Shown here in pieces: positions 23,140 to 30,064 of a DNA stretch of 64,000 nucleotides. Position 1 is the first letter of the stretch. The number at the start of each line of letters is the position of its first letter. Origin of the DNA: Virgibacillus sp. AGTR (GTDB lineage: Bacteria > Bacillota > Bacilli > Bacillales > Amphibacillaceae); NCBI RefSeq assembly GCF_016919725.2, contig NZ_JAJERH010000003.1, forward strand, positions 1 to 64,000, written 5' to 3'. Below the pieces are notes generated by a model. It saw only the letters and a list, made by a program, of their open reading frames with translations. It was not told the DNA's origin and searched no databases. The position numbers and the translations under genes are program-made.

Positions 23140-23727
23140 CTATTCTGGTTTACGTTCCATTATTTTATCAATCAGACCATACTCAACAGATTTATGAGCT
23201 GACATAAAGTTATCGCGATCTGTATCTCGCTCGATAACATCTATTGGTTGACCAGTACGCTCTGAAAGAATTTCATTAATTTTTTCACGCATTTGGATGA
23301 TTCTACGTGCGTGAATTTCAATGTCTGTAGCTTGGCCTTGTGTCCCTCCAAGCGGTTGGTGAATCATAACTTCACTGTTTGGTAATGCAAAGCGTTTCCC
23401 TTTTTCACCTGCTGCAAGTAAGAATGCACCCATAGATGCTGCCATCCCTGTGCAGATTGTGGAGACGTCAGATTTAATAAATTGCATGGTATCATATATA
23501 GCCATACCAGCAGTGATAGATCCACCTGGTGAATTAATGTATAACGAGATATCTTTTCCTGGATCCTCTGCTTCAAGGAATAGTAATTGTGCTACAATGG
23601 AATTTGCCACATTATCATCGATGGCACTCCCTAGCATAATGATACGATCTTTTAGTAAGCGTGAGTAAATATCGTAGGCACGCTCTCCACGATTTGTTTG
23701 TTCAATAACTGTAGGTATTAAATTCAT
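23140..23727 (-). CDS. clpP: ATP-dependent Clp protease proteolytic subunit ClpP
   Basis: Serine peptidase that forms the double-heptamer chamber fed by ClpX/ClpC/ClpE. The catalytic Ser98 (GMAASMGAF) and His123 (MIHQPLGG) fall at the canonical numbers when translation starts at ATG 23727 (195 aa). A longer frame reaching 23805 would run into the promoter, so it is not used. GGGAGGAT precedes the start. CtsR control is evident upstream. Confidence 0.98.
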   Translation of the reverse strand: MNLIPTVIEQTNRGERAYDIYSRLLKDRIIMLGSAIDDNVANSIVAQLLFLEAEDPGKDISLYINSPGGSITAGMAIYDTMQFIKSDVSTICTGMAASMGAFLLAAGEKGKRFALPNSEVMIHQPLGGTQGQATDIEIHARRIIQMREKINEILSERTGQPIDVIERDTDRDNFMSAHKSVEYGLIDKIMERKPE

Positions 23728-23773
23728 GTAAAATCCTCCCTTATCTATTCGAATATCCATTAGATCGGATATA

Positions 23774-23806
23774 TTTATCATAACTAATAGGTCAAAAAAG
23801 GTCAAA
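23774..23806 (-). promoter_or_regulatory. clpP sigma-A promoter with CtsR operator
   Basis: GGTCAAA-AAA-GGTCAAA (23790-23806, read on +) is a perfect CtsR tandem heptad. On the minus strand TTGACC within the first heptad is a -35, followed after 17 nt by TATGAT. CtsR would therefore cover the -35 and spacer. Confidence 0.92.
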
Positions 23807-23891
23807 CAAAAAGTTTAACTCGTAACCAATGAAAATACACTTCCATCATTCCCATAATTGTCAAAAATAAACCTATGATAACTAAAAATAC

Positions 23892-23920
23892 TTGTGTAAC
23901 TACTAATATGACGTTATAAT
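23892..23920 (+). promoter_or_regulatory. Promoter of tRNA-Arg
   Basis: TTGTGT and TATAAT are 17 bp apart; the tRNA begins about 30 bp downstream. Confidence 0.75.
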
Positions 23921-23952
23921 ATTCTATGTGTCTTAATTAGTGAATAGTACAT

Positions 23953-24025
23953 GCGCCCGTAGCTCAGGGGATAGAGCAACGGTTTCCGGTACCGTGAGTC
24001 GGGGGTTCGAATCCCTCCGGGCGCG
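23953..24025 (+). tRNA. tRNA-Arg (anticodon CCG)
   Basis: A 73-nt cloverleaf: acceptor GCGCCCG/CGGGCGC with discriminator G, D-arm GCTC...GAGC, anticodon stem ACGGT/ACCGT with loop TTCCGGT (anticodon CCG, reading CGG), and T-arm GGGGG-TTCGAAT-CCCTC. CCA is not encoded. In B. subtilis a tRNA-Arg also lies near clpP. Confidence 0.96.
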
Positions 24026-24064
24026 TAATTATGATCGTAGAAGAAGATAATAAAATAAGTAATA

Positions 24065-24109
24065 AAACACGTATAAATCTTGATACTTCAAGATTTATAC
24101 GTGTTTTTT
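24065..24109 (+). terminator. Strong terminator after tRNA-Arg
   Basis: A stem of about 17 bp (ACACGTATAAATCTTGA with TCAAGATTTATACGTGT) followed by TTTTTTG. Confidence 0.92.
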
Positions 24110-24442
24110 GTTTGCAATATTTTTTGCAATTTTTTCAGTTAGAAACAGATTAAGATTTAAATGAAGTCAATTTCATTAACCATCCAGCCTATTAAATATA
24201 GAATAATTTATATGTTAATAGTGGAATACAGTTGATTTTCACTACAGCCGGACGAGTGCAGTCCGCGGAAGCCTTGTCTTTTTAATTCCTGCGTGTGTCT
24301 TAGTTGCACATGTATTCAAGCAAGCGTAGTTACCTTTAATCTTAATAAGTAGAAGCTGTGTCATACCTTCACGAACGATTGTCCTTGTATTTTTGCGAAT
24401 AAACCGGGGATAATCTACAAAAATTAAGATCATTACTCGAAA
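24110..24442. other. Intergenic region before the P450 gene
   Basis: About 330 bp with no convincing gene. The stretch 24240-24320 is richer in GC than its surroundings and may be the remnant of a dispersed repeat, but I cannot align it with the three families described here. Confidence 0.4.
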
Positions 24443-24457
24443 ATGGAGTTGGATCAT

Positions 24458-25717
24458 ATGTCGAATAGAAGTCAAATACCTCGAGAAGAAGGAATAGATC
24501 ATACTTTAAGTCTTATAAGAGAAGGATATAGGTATATCTTAAATAGACGTCAAATTTTTAGTTGTGATATTTTCGAGACAAGGCTAGTTGGAAAAAAAGC
24601 GATTTGCATGGGAGGTAAAGAAGCAGCAGAAATATTTTATGACAACGAGAAATTTAAAAGAAAAGATGCAGCTCCTAATCGGGCAGTACAAACATTATTC
24701 GGTAAGAATGGAGTTCAGGCTTTAGATGGACAAGCCCATAGACAACGTAAGGAAATGTTTATGTCGATCATGTCTTCCAATGAACTGGACAGATTGACTG
24801 GAATTATAAGAAAACAATGGAAGTTAGCGGTAGATAAATGGGTGCAAATGGATAAGGTTATTTTTTATGAAGAAGTTAAGGAAATTATGTGCAGAACAGC
24901 CTGCGAATGGATAAGTATACCCGTGTCAGCAAATAAAGTAAAAGGGGTAACGAAAGATTTAGGGGCAATGTTCGAGTCAGTAGCAGCTATTGGCCCCACC
25001 CATTGGCTAGGAAGGAATGCTAGAAATCGTATAGAAAAGTGGGTAGGGAAACTCGTTGAAGAGATTCGTGATGGAAAAGTGAATGTATCTGAAAATAGTA
25101 TTTTGTACAAATTTATTAGGTATCACGATCCATATGGGAATTCTCTTGATACAGATACAGTTGCTGTAGAAGTGATTAATATCTTACGGCCACTTGTAGC
25201 GATTGCTATATTCATCAATTTTATTGCTTTAACAGTTTATCATTATCCAAACGAAACGAAGAAGCTTGAAAGGAGTGATGAGAAATATTCTCTGAAGTTC
25301 ATACAAGAAGTTCGGCGATTCTATCCATTTTTTCCTTTTGTCGCCGGACTGGTAAAAAACGATTTCATTTGGAAAGGGTTTAAATTTGAAGAAGGTACGT
25401 TAACCTTACTAGATCTTTATGGTACCAATCACGATCCAAACATTTGGGAGAACCCTGATGTGTTCAACCCTGATCGGTTTACTACATGGGATGGTGGCTT
25501 ATTTGACTTTATTCCACAAGGTGGGGGAGATTATTTTATGGGGCATCGGTGTGCTGGTGAGTGGGTGACCATAGAGATAATGAAAGTAAGCCTTGATTAT
25601 CTAGTAAATCGAATAAACTATGATGTTCCTGATCAAGATTTAAGTTTTAGTATGGTTAGCATGCCAAGTATTCCCCGTAGTAAAATGGTGATAAAAAACA
25701 TTAGCAAGAGAGAATAA
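24458..25717 (+). CDS. CYP152-family cytochrome P450 peroxygenase (fatty-acid hydroxylase)
   Basis: Closely resembles P450BSbeta (YbdT, CYP152A1), which hydroxylates long-chain fatty acids at alpha/beta carbons using hydrogen peroxide instead of a reductase. Diagnostic features are Arg244-Pro245 (ILRPLVAIA), equivalent to the residues that bind the substrate carboxylate and replace the usual I-helix acid-alcohol pair, EVRRFYPF (ExxR), and the heme ligand Cys365 in GHRCAGE. 419 aa, typical. The start is ATG 24458; GGAG inside an upstream in-frame ATG codon stretch acts as its binding site. It is a single gene with no partner redox proteins nearby, as expected for a peroxygenase. Confidence 0.93.
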   Translation: MSNRSQIPREEGIDHTLSLIREGYRYILNRRQIFSCDIFETRLVGKKAICMGGKEAAEIFYDNEKFKRKDAAPNRAVQTLFGKNGVQALDGQAHRQRKEMFMSIMSSNELDRLTGIIRKQWKLAVDKWVQMDKVIFYEEVKEIMCRTACEWISIPVSANKVKGVTKDLGAMFESVAAIGPTHWLGRNARNRIEKWVGKLVEEIRDGKVNVSENSILYKFIRYHDPYGNSLDTDTVAVEVINILRPLVAIAIFINFIALTVYHYPNETKKLERSDEKYSLKFIQEVRRFYPFFPFVAGLVKNDFIWKGFKFEEGTLTLLDLYGTNHDPNIWENPDVFNPDRFTTWDGGLFDFIPQGGGDYFMGHRCAGEWVTIEIMKVSLDYLVNRINYDVPDQDLSFSMVSMPSIPRSKMVIKNISKRE

Positions 25718-25828
25718 ATCCATTTTCTATTCTAATTGCGGTTATAGTGAGAGGCTATGTATAGAGGGCGAACAGTCAATTAATGGTTAATTGTCTCCTA
25801 TTGAGATATGAAATATGCGGATTAATGG

Positions 25829-25863
25829 GTGGAATGAGAAGTAAAAAGGAATCCTCATTCCAC
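25829..25863. terminator. Hairpin between convergent P450 and erm genes
   Basis: GTGGAATGAG (25829-25838) pairs exactly with CTCATTCCAC (25854-25863). Only a short T-stretch (CCTTTT) follows on the plus strand, so termination efficiency is uncertain. Confidence 0.5.
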
Positions 25864-25882
25864 AACCTTTTGTAAGTAGATT

Positions 25883-26740
25883 TTAAAAATGGTTTAATTT
25901 CGCTTTTTTTATCTTTGGCCATCTGGATTTTGGAACATACTTTATCATTGTTTCAAATAGGGAACCCCATTGCAGTTCCGTTAAAGATGCAATTGGAGTT
26001 TCATTATTTATTTGAAGATTTCTTTTTAAATGCTTCATTTGCGGTGGTGTAAATATACCTTTTAATGCAATCTCGATAGGATATTGTGGATGTTTAAGTG
26101 CATAATCAGCTAGTCCCCAGAAGATTAAATAATCGCTAATAGGTACAATCGGTTTCGCCTTTCTATTTATTTTAATCACAGCGGAATCAACTTTTGGTGG
26201 CGGGGAAAAATTTCTCCTAGAAATTCCTTTAACATACTGAATATCAAACCACATTTTCCAAGCGATCACATATGATTCCTTCACAAAATTTGATGTAAAT
26301 CTTTTAGCTACACCATTTTCCATTACAATAACCCCACTTTGAAAACCGCTTGAAGGTTTATTAAGAAACATTTTCATAATCGGCGTTGTAATAGCATATG
26401 GAATATTCGAAACAACTACAAATGGCTCTTGAGGTAATGAAATACGTAATATGTCTTGCTTTATGATTATAGTGTTTTTCATTTCAAGTTGTTTTAATTT
26501 CTTTATGAAGTTTGAATCGTATTCTATAGCGAGAACCTTTCTTGCTCGGGAGCTTAAAATACTAGTAATTGCTCCTTTTCCAGCTCCTAAATCTAATACA
26601 AGGTCGCTTTTTGAAATACGAGCAATATTTACAATATCATTTATTAAACGCTTATTGTGAATGAAATGCTTCCCACTGAAATTTGATGGAGTTCCAGTAG
26701 ACGATTTTTTATGCTGATATCTCTTCCTGCTTCTTGCCAT
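25883..26740 (-). CDS. Erm(D/K)-like 23S rRNA adenine N6-methyltransferase
   Basis: 285 residues closely following the Erm(D)/Erm(K) type from Bacillus. It would methylate A2058 of 23S rRNA and confer macrolide-lincosamide-streptogramin B resistance. The N-terminus is basic, then TPSNFSGKHFIHNKRLI, SAM motif I LDLGAGKGAIT, catalytic motif IV NIPYAITTPIMK, and FSPPPKVDSAVI. It is distinguished from housekeeping KsgA by the Erm N-terminus, and from other Erm genes by the long leader with an attenuator upstream. AAGAAAGGA precedes the start. Resistance itself is inferred; activity is untested. Confidence 0.9.
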   Translation of the reverse strand: MARSRKRYQHKKSSTGTPSNFSGKHFIHNKRLINDIVNIARISKSDLVLDLGAGKGAITSILSSRARKVLAIEYDSNFIKKLKQLEMKNTIIIKQDILRISLPQEPFVVVSNIPYAITTPIMKMFLNKPSSGFQSGVIVMENGVAKRFTSNFVKESYVIAWKMWFDIQYVKGISRRNFSPPPKVDSAVIKINRKAKPIVPISDYLIFWGLADYALKHPQYPIEIALKGIFTPPQMKHLKRNLQINNETPIASLTELQWGSLFETMIKYVPKSRWPKIKKAKLNHF

Positions 26741-26785
26741 GATTTAACAGTCCTTTCTTAAAATATTTGCATTCGGCTCTGAATG

Positions 26786-26818
26786 CAAAAAAGCCACAGA
26801 CATAGGCGTCTGTAGCTT
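26786..26818 (-). terminator. Attenuator terminator 2 in the erm leader
   Basis: On the minus strand AGCTACAGAC pairs with GTCTGTGGCT over 10 bp and is followed by TTTTTT, 45-50 nt before the erm start codon. It would stop transcription unless an alternative fold is adopted. A further small hairpin (GCATTC/GAATGC) follows. Confidence 0.85.
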
Positions 26819-26920
26819 CCAGTAAACGGAATGCATCATTATGCAGAATGAGATATTGTAAAAAAACTAATCAGCACAAAATGAGCCTTCTTATTTAAAG
26901 AGCTAAAGCAATTTCTCATA

Positions 26921-26956
26921 TAAATAAAAAGGAAAGATTGTATAATCAGTCCTTCC
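26921..26956 (-). terminator. Attenuator terminator 1 in the erm leader
   Basis: On the minus strand GGAAGGACTG pairs with CAATCTTTCC (one mismatch, one wobble), followed by TTTTTATTTA. Together with the hairpin at 26786 it gives the two-terminator leader known for ermK. Confidence 0.72.
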
Positions 26957-27055
26957 TCTCATTTTATTAATAAAATATAGTAATGAAGATTGTTAAAAAT
27001 GAGCAGATTTATCCCGCTTACTCTGTAGCAAAACAGAGCCTTCGAACGTATTAAA

Positions 27056-27094
27056 TTACCGGTTCAAAGTACGGATAATAATAATTCCACCCAT
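27056..27094 (-). CDS. Erm leader peptide MGGIIIIRTLNR
   Basis: A 12-codon frame with a strong AAGGAGGG site, located at the start of a long leader RNA between a perfect promoter and the erm gene. The C-terminal TLNR resembles the end of the ErmD/ErmK leader (PTLNQ). The last codons (ACTTTGAAC) can pair with GTTCGAAG just downstream, so a macrolide-stalled ribosome would change folding. Its role as inducer-sensing leader is inferred from position and form. Confidence 0.82.
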   Translation of the reverse strand: MGGIIIIRTLNR

Positions 27095-27143
27095 AATTTT
27101 TTAACAACCCTCCTTCGTTTAGTTTACACTAGAATTCATTTAT

Positions 27144-27172
27144 ATTATAAATACTGCTAAAGTGTACGTCAA
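27144..27172 (-). promoter_or_regulatory. Sigma-A promoter of the erm leader
   Basis: On the minus strand TTGACG and TATAAT are separated by 17 bp. Transcription would start near 27137, giving a leader of about 400 nt. Confidence 0.88.
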
Positions 27173-27351
27173 TAAAAATTATACTTGCTACTCAACGTAG
27201 TAATAGTTAATTACGATAATTTGAGTAACTCACCATAAAACTTTCGTTCGGATTTATAATTCTTATGTAAAAATATAGTTGTTACATTATCTGTCAATTC
27301 ATCCTTCACATCAAATTATTTTCCATACATATATCTCTCTAATACTCTTCT
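27173..27351. other. Intergenic, nothing recognised
   Basis: AT-rich sequence upstream of the erm promoter with no frame or motif I can support. Confidence 0.4.
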
Positions 27352-27536
27352 TGTTTATCCCGCATATAATTGGCAGTTAGTCTCCAATACCAGTAATAAA
27401 GTGAACCCAATATGGATAAGGGGGGCGACTGCCGGTAAATTGTCCGATTGGTTCAAAGAACTTTAGATCATATCCCTCTGGTACTAACAATCCGTAGGTG
27501 ATAAACCACCCCCCAACTGATTGAAAAAATTCGCTT
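27352..27536 (+). repeat. Dispersed repeat family B, single diverged copy
   Basis: Begins TTTATCCCGCATATAA and carries TGGCAG, AATAAAGTGAACCCAATATGG, GACTGCCGGTAAA and GTCCGATTGGTTCA, all in the order seen in the tandem array at 39.67-40.60 kb. After GGTTCA it has about 30 extra bases compared with the array unit, as does the copy at 52.05 kb. The terminal hairpin is degraded. Confidence 0.85.
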
Positions 27537-27730
27537 TGTCGGAAATTAATGCTTAAACATCTACATTACTTGTTAAATTACGAATAAGAGCAGGAATTTG
27601 TTAATCAGTGTCGTAATATATAGAATAAGTGATTTACTTCTGTAAATTTAATTTACGAATGAAAATAGTAATGGTTTTAGCTAATGTTTACACCTTCTTC
27701 GCATATATATAAGTACGAGCTCCATTATTT
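27537..27730. other. Intergenic, nothing recognised
   Basis: AT-rich stretch between a family B repeat and the holin-like gene. No confident promoter or RNA element. Confidence 0.35.
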
Positions 27731-27775
27731 TTGTTTTGTGGATTCTTTAATCTTATTGTACAGGGGGTGAGAGAC

Positions 27776-28009
27776 ATGGATAGAGGTACGCTTATTCGCA
27801 CGATTGTCTTAGTATTAGCTTTAATTAACCAATTTCTCATTGCAGCAGATTTGAACCCAATACCTGGTACGCACGAACTTTGGGGTGAAATTATTTCGAT
27901 GATTTTTACGGTGTGTGCCAGTGTGTGGGCATGGTTTAAAAATAATTATGTAACAGTAAAAGGAAAGAAGCAAAAAGAAGTATTGCAGGCGAATAACTTA
28001 ATTAATTAA
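27776..28009 (+). CDS. Orphan phage holin (SPP1/XhlB family)
   Basis: 77 residues: MDRGTLIRTIVLVLALINQFL (first transmembrane helix), a short loop with NPIPG, and a second helix ending AWFKNNY, then a lysine-rich tail. This is the SPP1-type/XhlB holin plan. Holins permeabilise the membrane for an endolysin, but no amidase or other phage gene is next to it, so it is probably a leftover or domesticated gene. ATG 27776 follows AGGGGGTGAG; a longer upstream frame is not used. Confidence 0.82.
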   Translation: MDRGTLIRTIVLVLALINQFLIAADLNPIPGTHELWGEIISMIFTVCASVWAWFKNNYVTVKGKKQKEVLQANNLIN

Positions 28010-28077
28010 GTTATAAGTGGCAGGGAAAAAACACAACTTCTTTACTCAAAATATGAATAATCATGTTATCAATAGGA

Positions 28078-28272
28078 GTACCATCGCTGCACCATGAAAC
28101 TATACGTGCTTTCCGCGGGCATGGCCACTCAGCTCACTTGGTAAAGGAAAACATGTTACCAAGTGGATCTTCGAACTCGTGCTGTTCCCGCTGGATAAGC
28201 AAGGCTTCGGAAGCAATACATCGCACGTAGAAAATGCATTCTTCTTTTTCAAGGAGTCTCGCATATTTCAGG
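28078..28272 (-). repeat. Dispersed structured repeat, family A (copy 2)
   Basis: The reverse complement aligns with 5226-5402. The central hairpin is CACTTGGTAA (28136-28145) with TTACCAAGTG (28157-28166), a different sequence from copy 1 at the same place, while the flanks (GCGGGAACAGCACG, GCGATGTATT, CGGAAAGC) are conserved. Confidence 0.75.
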
Positions 28273-28289
28273 TGCTAAATTAATTATTC

Positions 28290-28438
28290 TAAGAACAAAA
28301 GCACAAGCGTCCGATTAGAAACGTAGCGTCTGGAACGAGTCAGAGATAAAGGAAACAAAGGTGAGCTTGTGAGCCGATGATTACTTAGCTTAGGGCGATA
28401 CGCGAAGTAGTTTCGTTTCTGGTCGCTCTTAACACGCC
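28290..28438 (-). repeat. Dispersed repeat family C (copy 1)
   Basis: The reverse complement matches 52524-52690. Shared blocks are GCGTGTT, CCAGAAAC, TCGCCCTAA, ATCATCGGCTC, CAAGCTCACC, CCTTTATCTC, GCTAATCGG-like and GCTTTT-TTCTTAG. It adjoins a family A copy with only about 18 bp between. Confidence 0.8.
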
Positions 28439-28473
28439 CATATTTATCTTTGTCATTCCCTATACCATTAAAA

Positions 28474-28517
28474 AACGAACGATCATTAATTTAAACTAAT
28501 AATCGTTCGTTTTTTTA
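28474..28517. terminator. Intrinsic terminator-like hairpin before 28588 gene
   Basis: AACGAACGAT (28474-28483) pairs with ATCGTTCGTT (28502-28511), with T-run on the plus strand and A-run before it, so it could act in both directions. Confidence 0.8.
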
Positions 28518-28587
28518 TTAACCCCATTTTTGTTTTAGTTAAAATAGGAGAAGCAGGTTTTGGGTATCCTATAAAAGGGTGATAAAC

Positions 28588-28851
28588 ATGAAAGCAAATG
28601 ATATGGAAAGCAAACGCTTTGATAAAGCACTTGATGAATTTATTGATTTGTTTAATAATCTGGAAGCGGACACACCGATCATACAATTTGGTCAAGACGT
28701 CATTAAAAATATAGAATTAGCAAAACAGAAATATGGTGACGAGGCAATAGATGAAAAAATAAATGCAGTTGTTCGTGAAATGCTGTCCTGGCTAGATTTA
28801 GAAGCTGATGCTAAAGCAGAAGAGAATGCTAAAAAAGACGACGAAGATTAA
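28588..28851 (+). CDS. Small acidic hypothetical protein
   Basis: 87 residues, mostly predicted helical, with a strongly acidic tail (EENAKKDDED) and no signal peptide or membrane segment. I do not recognise it. ATG 28588 has AAAAGGGTGAT upstream, which supports translation. It lies alone between a terminator and the toxin-antitoxin locus; no function can be assigned. Confidence 0.72.
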   Translation: MKANDMESKRFDKALDEFIDLFNNLEADTPIIQFGQDVIKNIELAKQKYGDEAIDEKINAVVREMLSWLDLEADAKAEENAKKDDED

Positions 28852-28988
28852 CAGGTAGAATGAACCTTTCGCACCATGTAAGTTTTAACGAACTGGAGTG
28901 AATGAAATGAAGCCATAGAGTAAGTTTTTTTCTATACATAAATATATTGCCCTATTTTCAAGCAAAAATAGGATTAGATATTATTTTT

Positions 28989-28997
28989 TGTTACAAT
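28989..28997 (+). promoter_or_regulatory. Extended -10 promoter of the toxin mRNA
   Basis: TGTTACAAT is a TG-N-TATAAT-type element with one change. Its expected start, about 29004, coincides with the first base of the 5' arm that pairs with the 3' end. Confidence 0.65.
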
Positions 28998-29072
28998 GGT
29001 ATTGTACAATAAGGCTTTCATGGGTGGCGGTTTCACTCCCTGACTGATGAACAGGAGAGGGGGGTGATGCCT

Positions 29073-29150
29073 ATGACAGTGTTCGAAGCACTTGTGCTAA
29101 TGATCTCGTTTGGTTCATTGGTTGTTGCTTTACTGTCACAAAAAAAATAA
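29073..29150 (+). CDS. Small hydrophobic type I toxin (holin-like toxin family)
   Basis: 25 residues, too short for usual gene calling: MTVFEALVLMISFG followed by a hydrophobic run and ending SQKK. The pattern M-x-x-x-EAL-x-LMI-x-FG is that of the Hol-Tox/BsrG/TxpA membrane toxins. The binding site AGGAGAGGGGGGTGAT is extremely strong; an in-frame ATG at 29067 is a possible alternative start. The gene sits between mRNA arms that pair, with an opposing promoter downstream. It would act by disturbing the cell membrane; toxicity is inferred. Confidence 0.85.
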   Translation: MTVFEALVLMISFGSLVVALLSQKK

Positions 29151-29190
29151 CCACCCATAAGCCTGGCAAGCATAGTGGGTAGTTATTTTC
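29141..29190. terminator. Bidirectional hairpin at the toxin 3' end
   Basis: AACCACCCA (29149-29157) pairs with TGGGTAGTT (29176-29184). On the minus strand it is followed by TTATTTTTTTTG, suiting it as terminator of the antisense RNA; on the plus strand only ATTTTC follows. Confidence 0.8.
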
Positions 29191-29319
29191 TATAAACTGT
29201 GTGAGCCGCCCCCTTGAAGGGCTATTGTACATGGCCGTTGGTGTACCAGCACCAGCGGTCTTTATTAAAGTTTTTTCTAAGTCTAGATCAAATGCTTTTT
29301 TATTTTATTCATATTATCT
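29150..29319 (-). ncRNA. Putative antisense antitoxin RNA
   Basis: A transcript from the promoter at 29326-29353 would run leftward for about 170 nt across the 3' untranslated region of the toxin mRNA, including its pairing arm, and end at the bidirectional hairpin. This is the architecture of RatA/TxpA and SR4/BsrG. The boundaries are inferred from promoter and terminator only. Confidence 0.72.
29233..29266 (+). terminator. Terminator of the toxin mRNA
   Basis: GGCCGTTGGTG (29233-29243) pairs with CACCAGCGGTC (29250-29260), two wobbles, followed by TTTATT. It lies directly after the 3' pairing arm. Confidence 0.75.
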
Positions 29320-29325
29320 ATTTTT

Positions 29326-29353
29326 ATTATACCCGATTAGCACAAATATGCAA
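29326..29353 (-). promoter_or_regulatory. Promoter of the antitoxin RNA
   Basis: On the minus strand TTGCAT and TATAAT are separated by 16 bp. It stands just beyond the aroK stop and points at the toxin gene, so it is not an aroK promoter. Confidence 0.82.
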
Positions 29354-29361
29354 ACCTTCAG

Positions 29362-29922
29362 TTAGTTATTTTGTGGTTCATAAATGTCCCAAGCTGTTTT
29401 AAGTGATTTAACAATGTAAGCCGCTGCATCCTCAATCATTAATTGATCAGTTGCAACAGCCGAATGGTGATCTTGATAAATTGATTTCCGTTCTTCAAAT
29501 AGTGCTTTAATTTCCTTTAAGCTTTTGCCTTGCAAAACAGGTCTACTGTCTATGAGTAAGCTAATTCTTTCTTGCCACGACTCCCACGATAAATCTAAAT
29601 AAAATACGATACATTCTTCCAGACAGACATTTCTTATTTCCTCCTGAAGAAAGGCACCACCGCCTAGAGAAATAATTTTTAGTTTTTGCTTGCAAAGTTT
29701 TTGTAAGATTTCTTTCTCTTTATGTCTAAAGACTTTTTCACCATAAGTCTGGAATATCTCAGAAGCAGGCATATGAAACGCTGCTTCAATTTCTTTATCT
29801 GCATCAATAAAATCTCGGTAAAGCATTTTTGCCACTTCTTTACCAATAGATGTTTTTCCAACACCCATGAATCCAATTAATGCTATACTTTTTTGTCGTA
29901 ATGGTGTTTCGTTCGTGCTCAT
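29362..29922 (-). CDS. aroK: Shikimate kinase
   Basis: It phosphorylates shikimate at the 3-hydroxyl in aromatic amino acid synthesis. Walker A GFMGVGKTS (17-25), the shikimate-binding DxD region (FIDADKEIE) and GEKVFRHKE, the GGGAF motif, and the lid arginine in DSRPVLQG are present. 186 aa, start ATG with AAAGAGG upstream. It is divergent from aroD, another shikimate-pathway gene. Confidence 0.95.
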   Translation of the reverse strand: MSTNETPLRQKSIALIGFMGVGKTSIGKEVAKMLYRDFIDADKEIEAAFHMPASEIFQTYGEKVFRHKEKEILQKLCKQKLKIISLGGGAFLQEEIRNVCLEECIVFYLDLSWESWQERISLLIDSRPVLQGKSLKEIKALFEERKSIYQDHHSAVATDQLMIEDAAAYIVKSLKTAWDIYEPQNN

Positions 29923-30064
29923 AAGTAACCTCTTTCTTCACAGGAATGTTTCCCTAATTATAAGCGAAATAGTATACACATGCACGTTAATTGAAATAAT
30001 CTCATATTGGCAATGATTGCTGTAACGATTATAATGAGTAGATAAGTTGCTAGGGAGAGGATAA

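Larger units (their letters stand above)
29003..29231 (+). repeat. Long-range inverted repeat flanking the toxin ORF
   Basis: The 5' arm 29003-29036 (TGTACAATA...GGTTTCAC) is complementary, with a few mismatches, to the 3' arm 29201-29231 (GTGAGCC...TATTGTACA). Such 5'-3' end pairing in mRNA is typical of type I toxin messages and limits translation. Confidence 0.78.

Noticed and set aside
24018-24060. Phage-type attachment site at the tRNA-Arg 3' end
   Set aside because: No second copy of the tRNA end and no integrase were found in the window.
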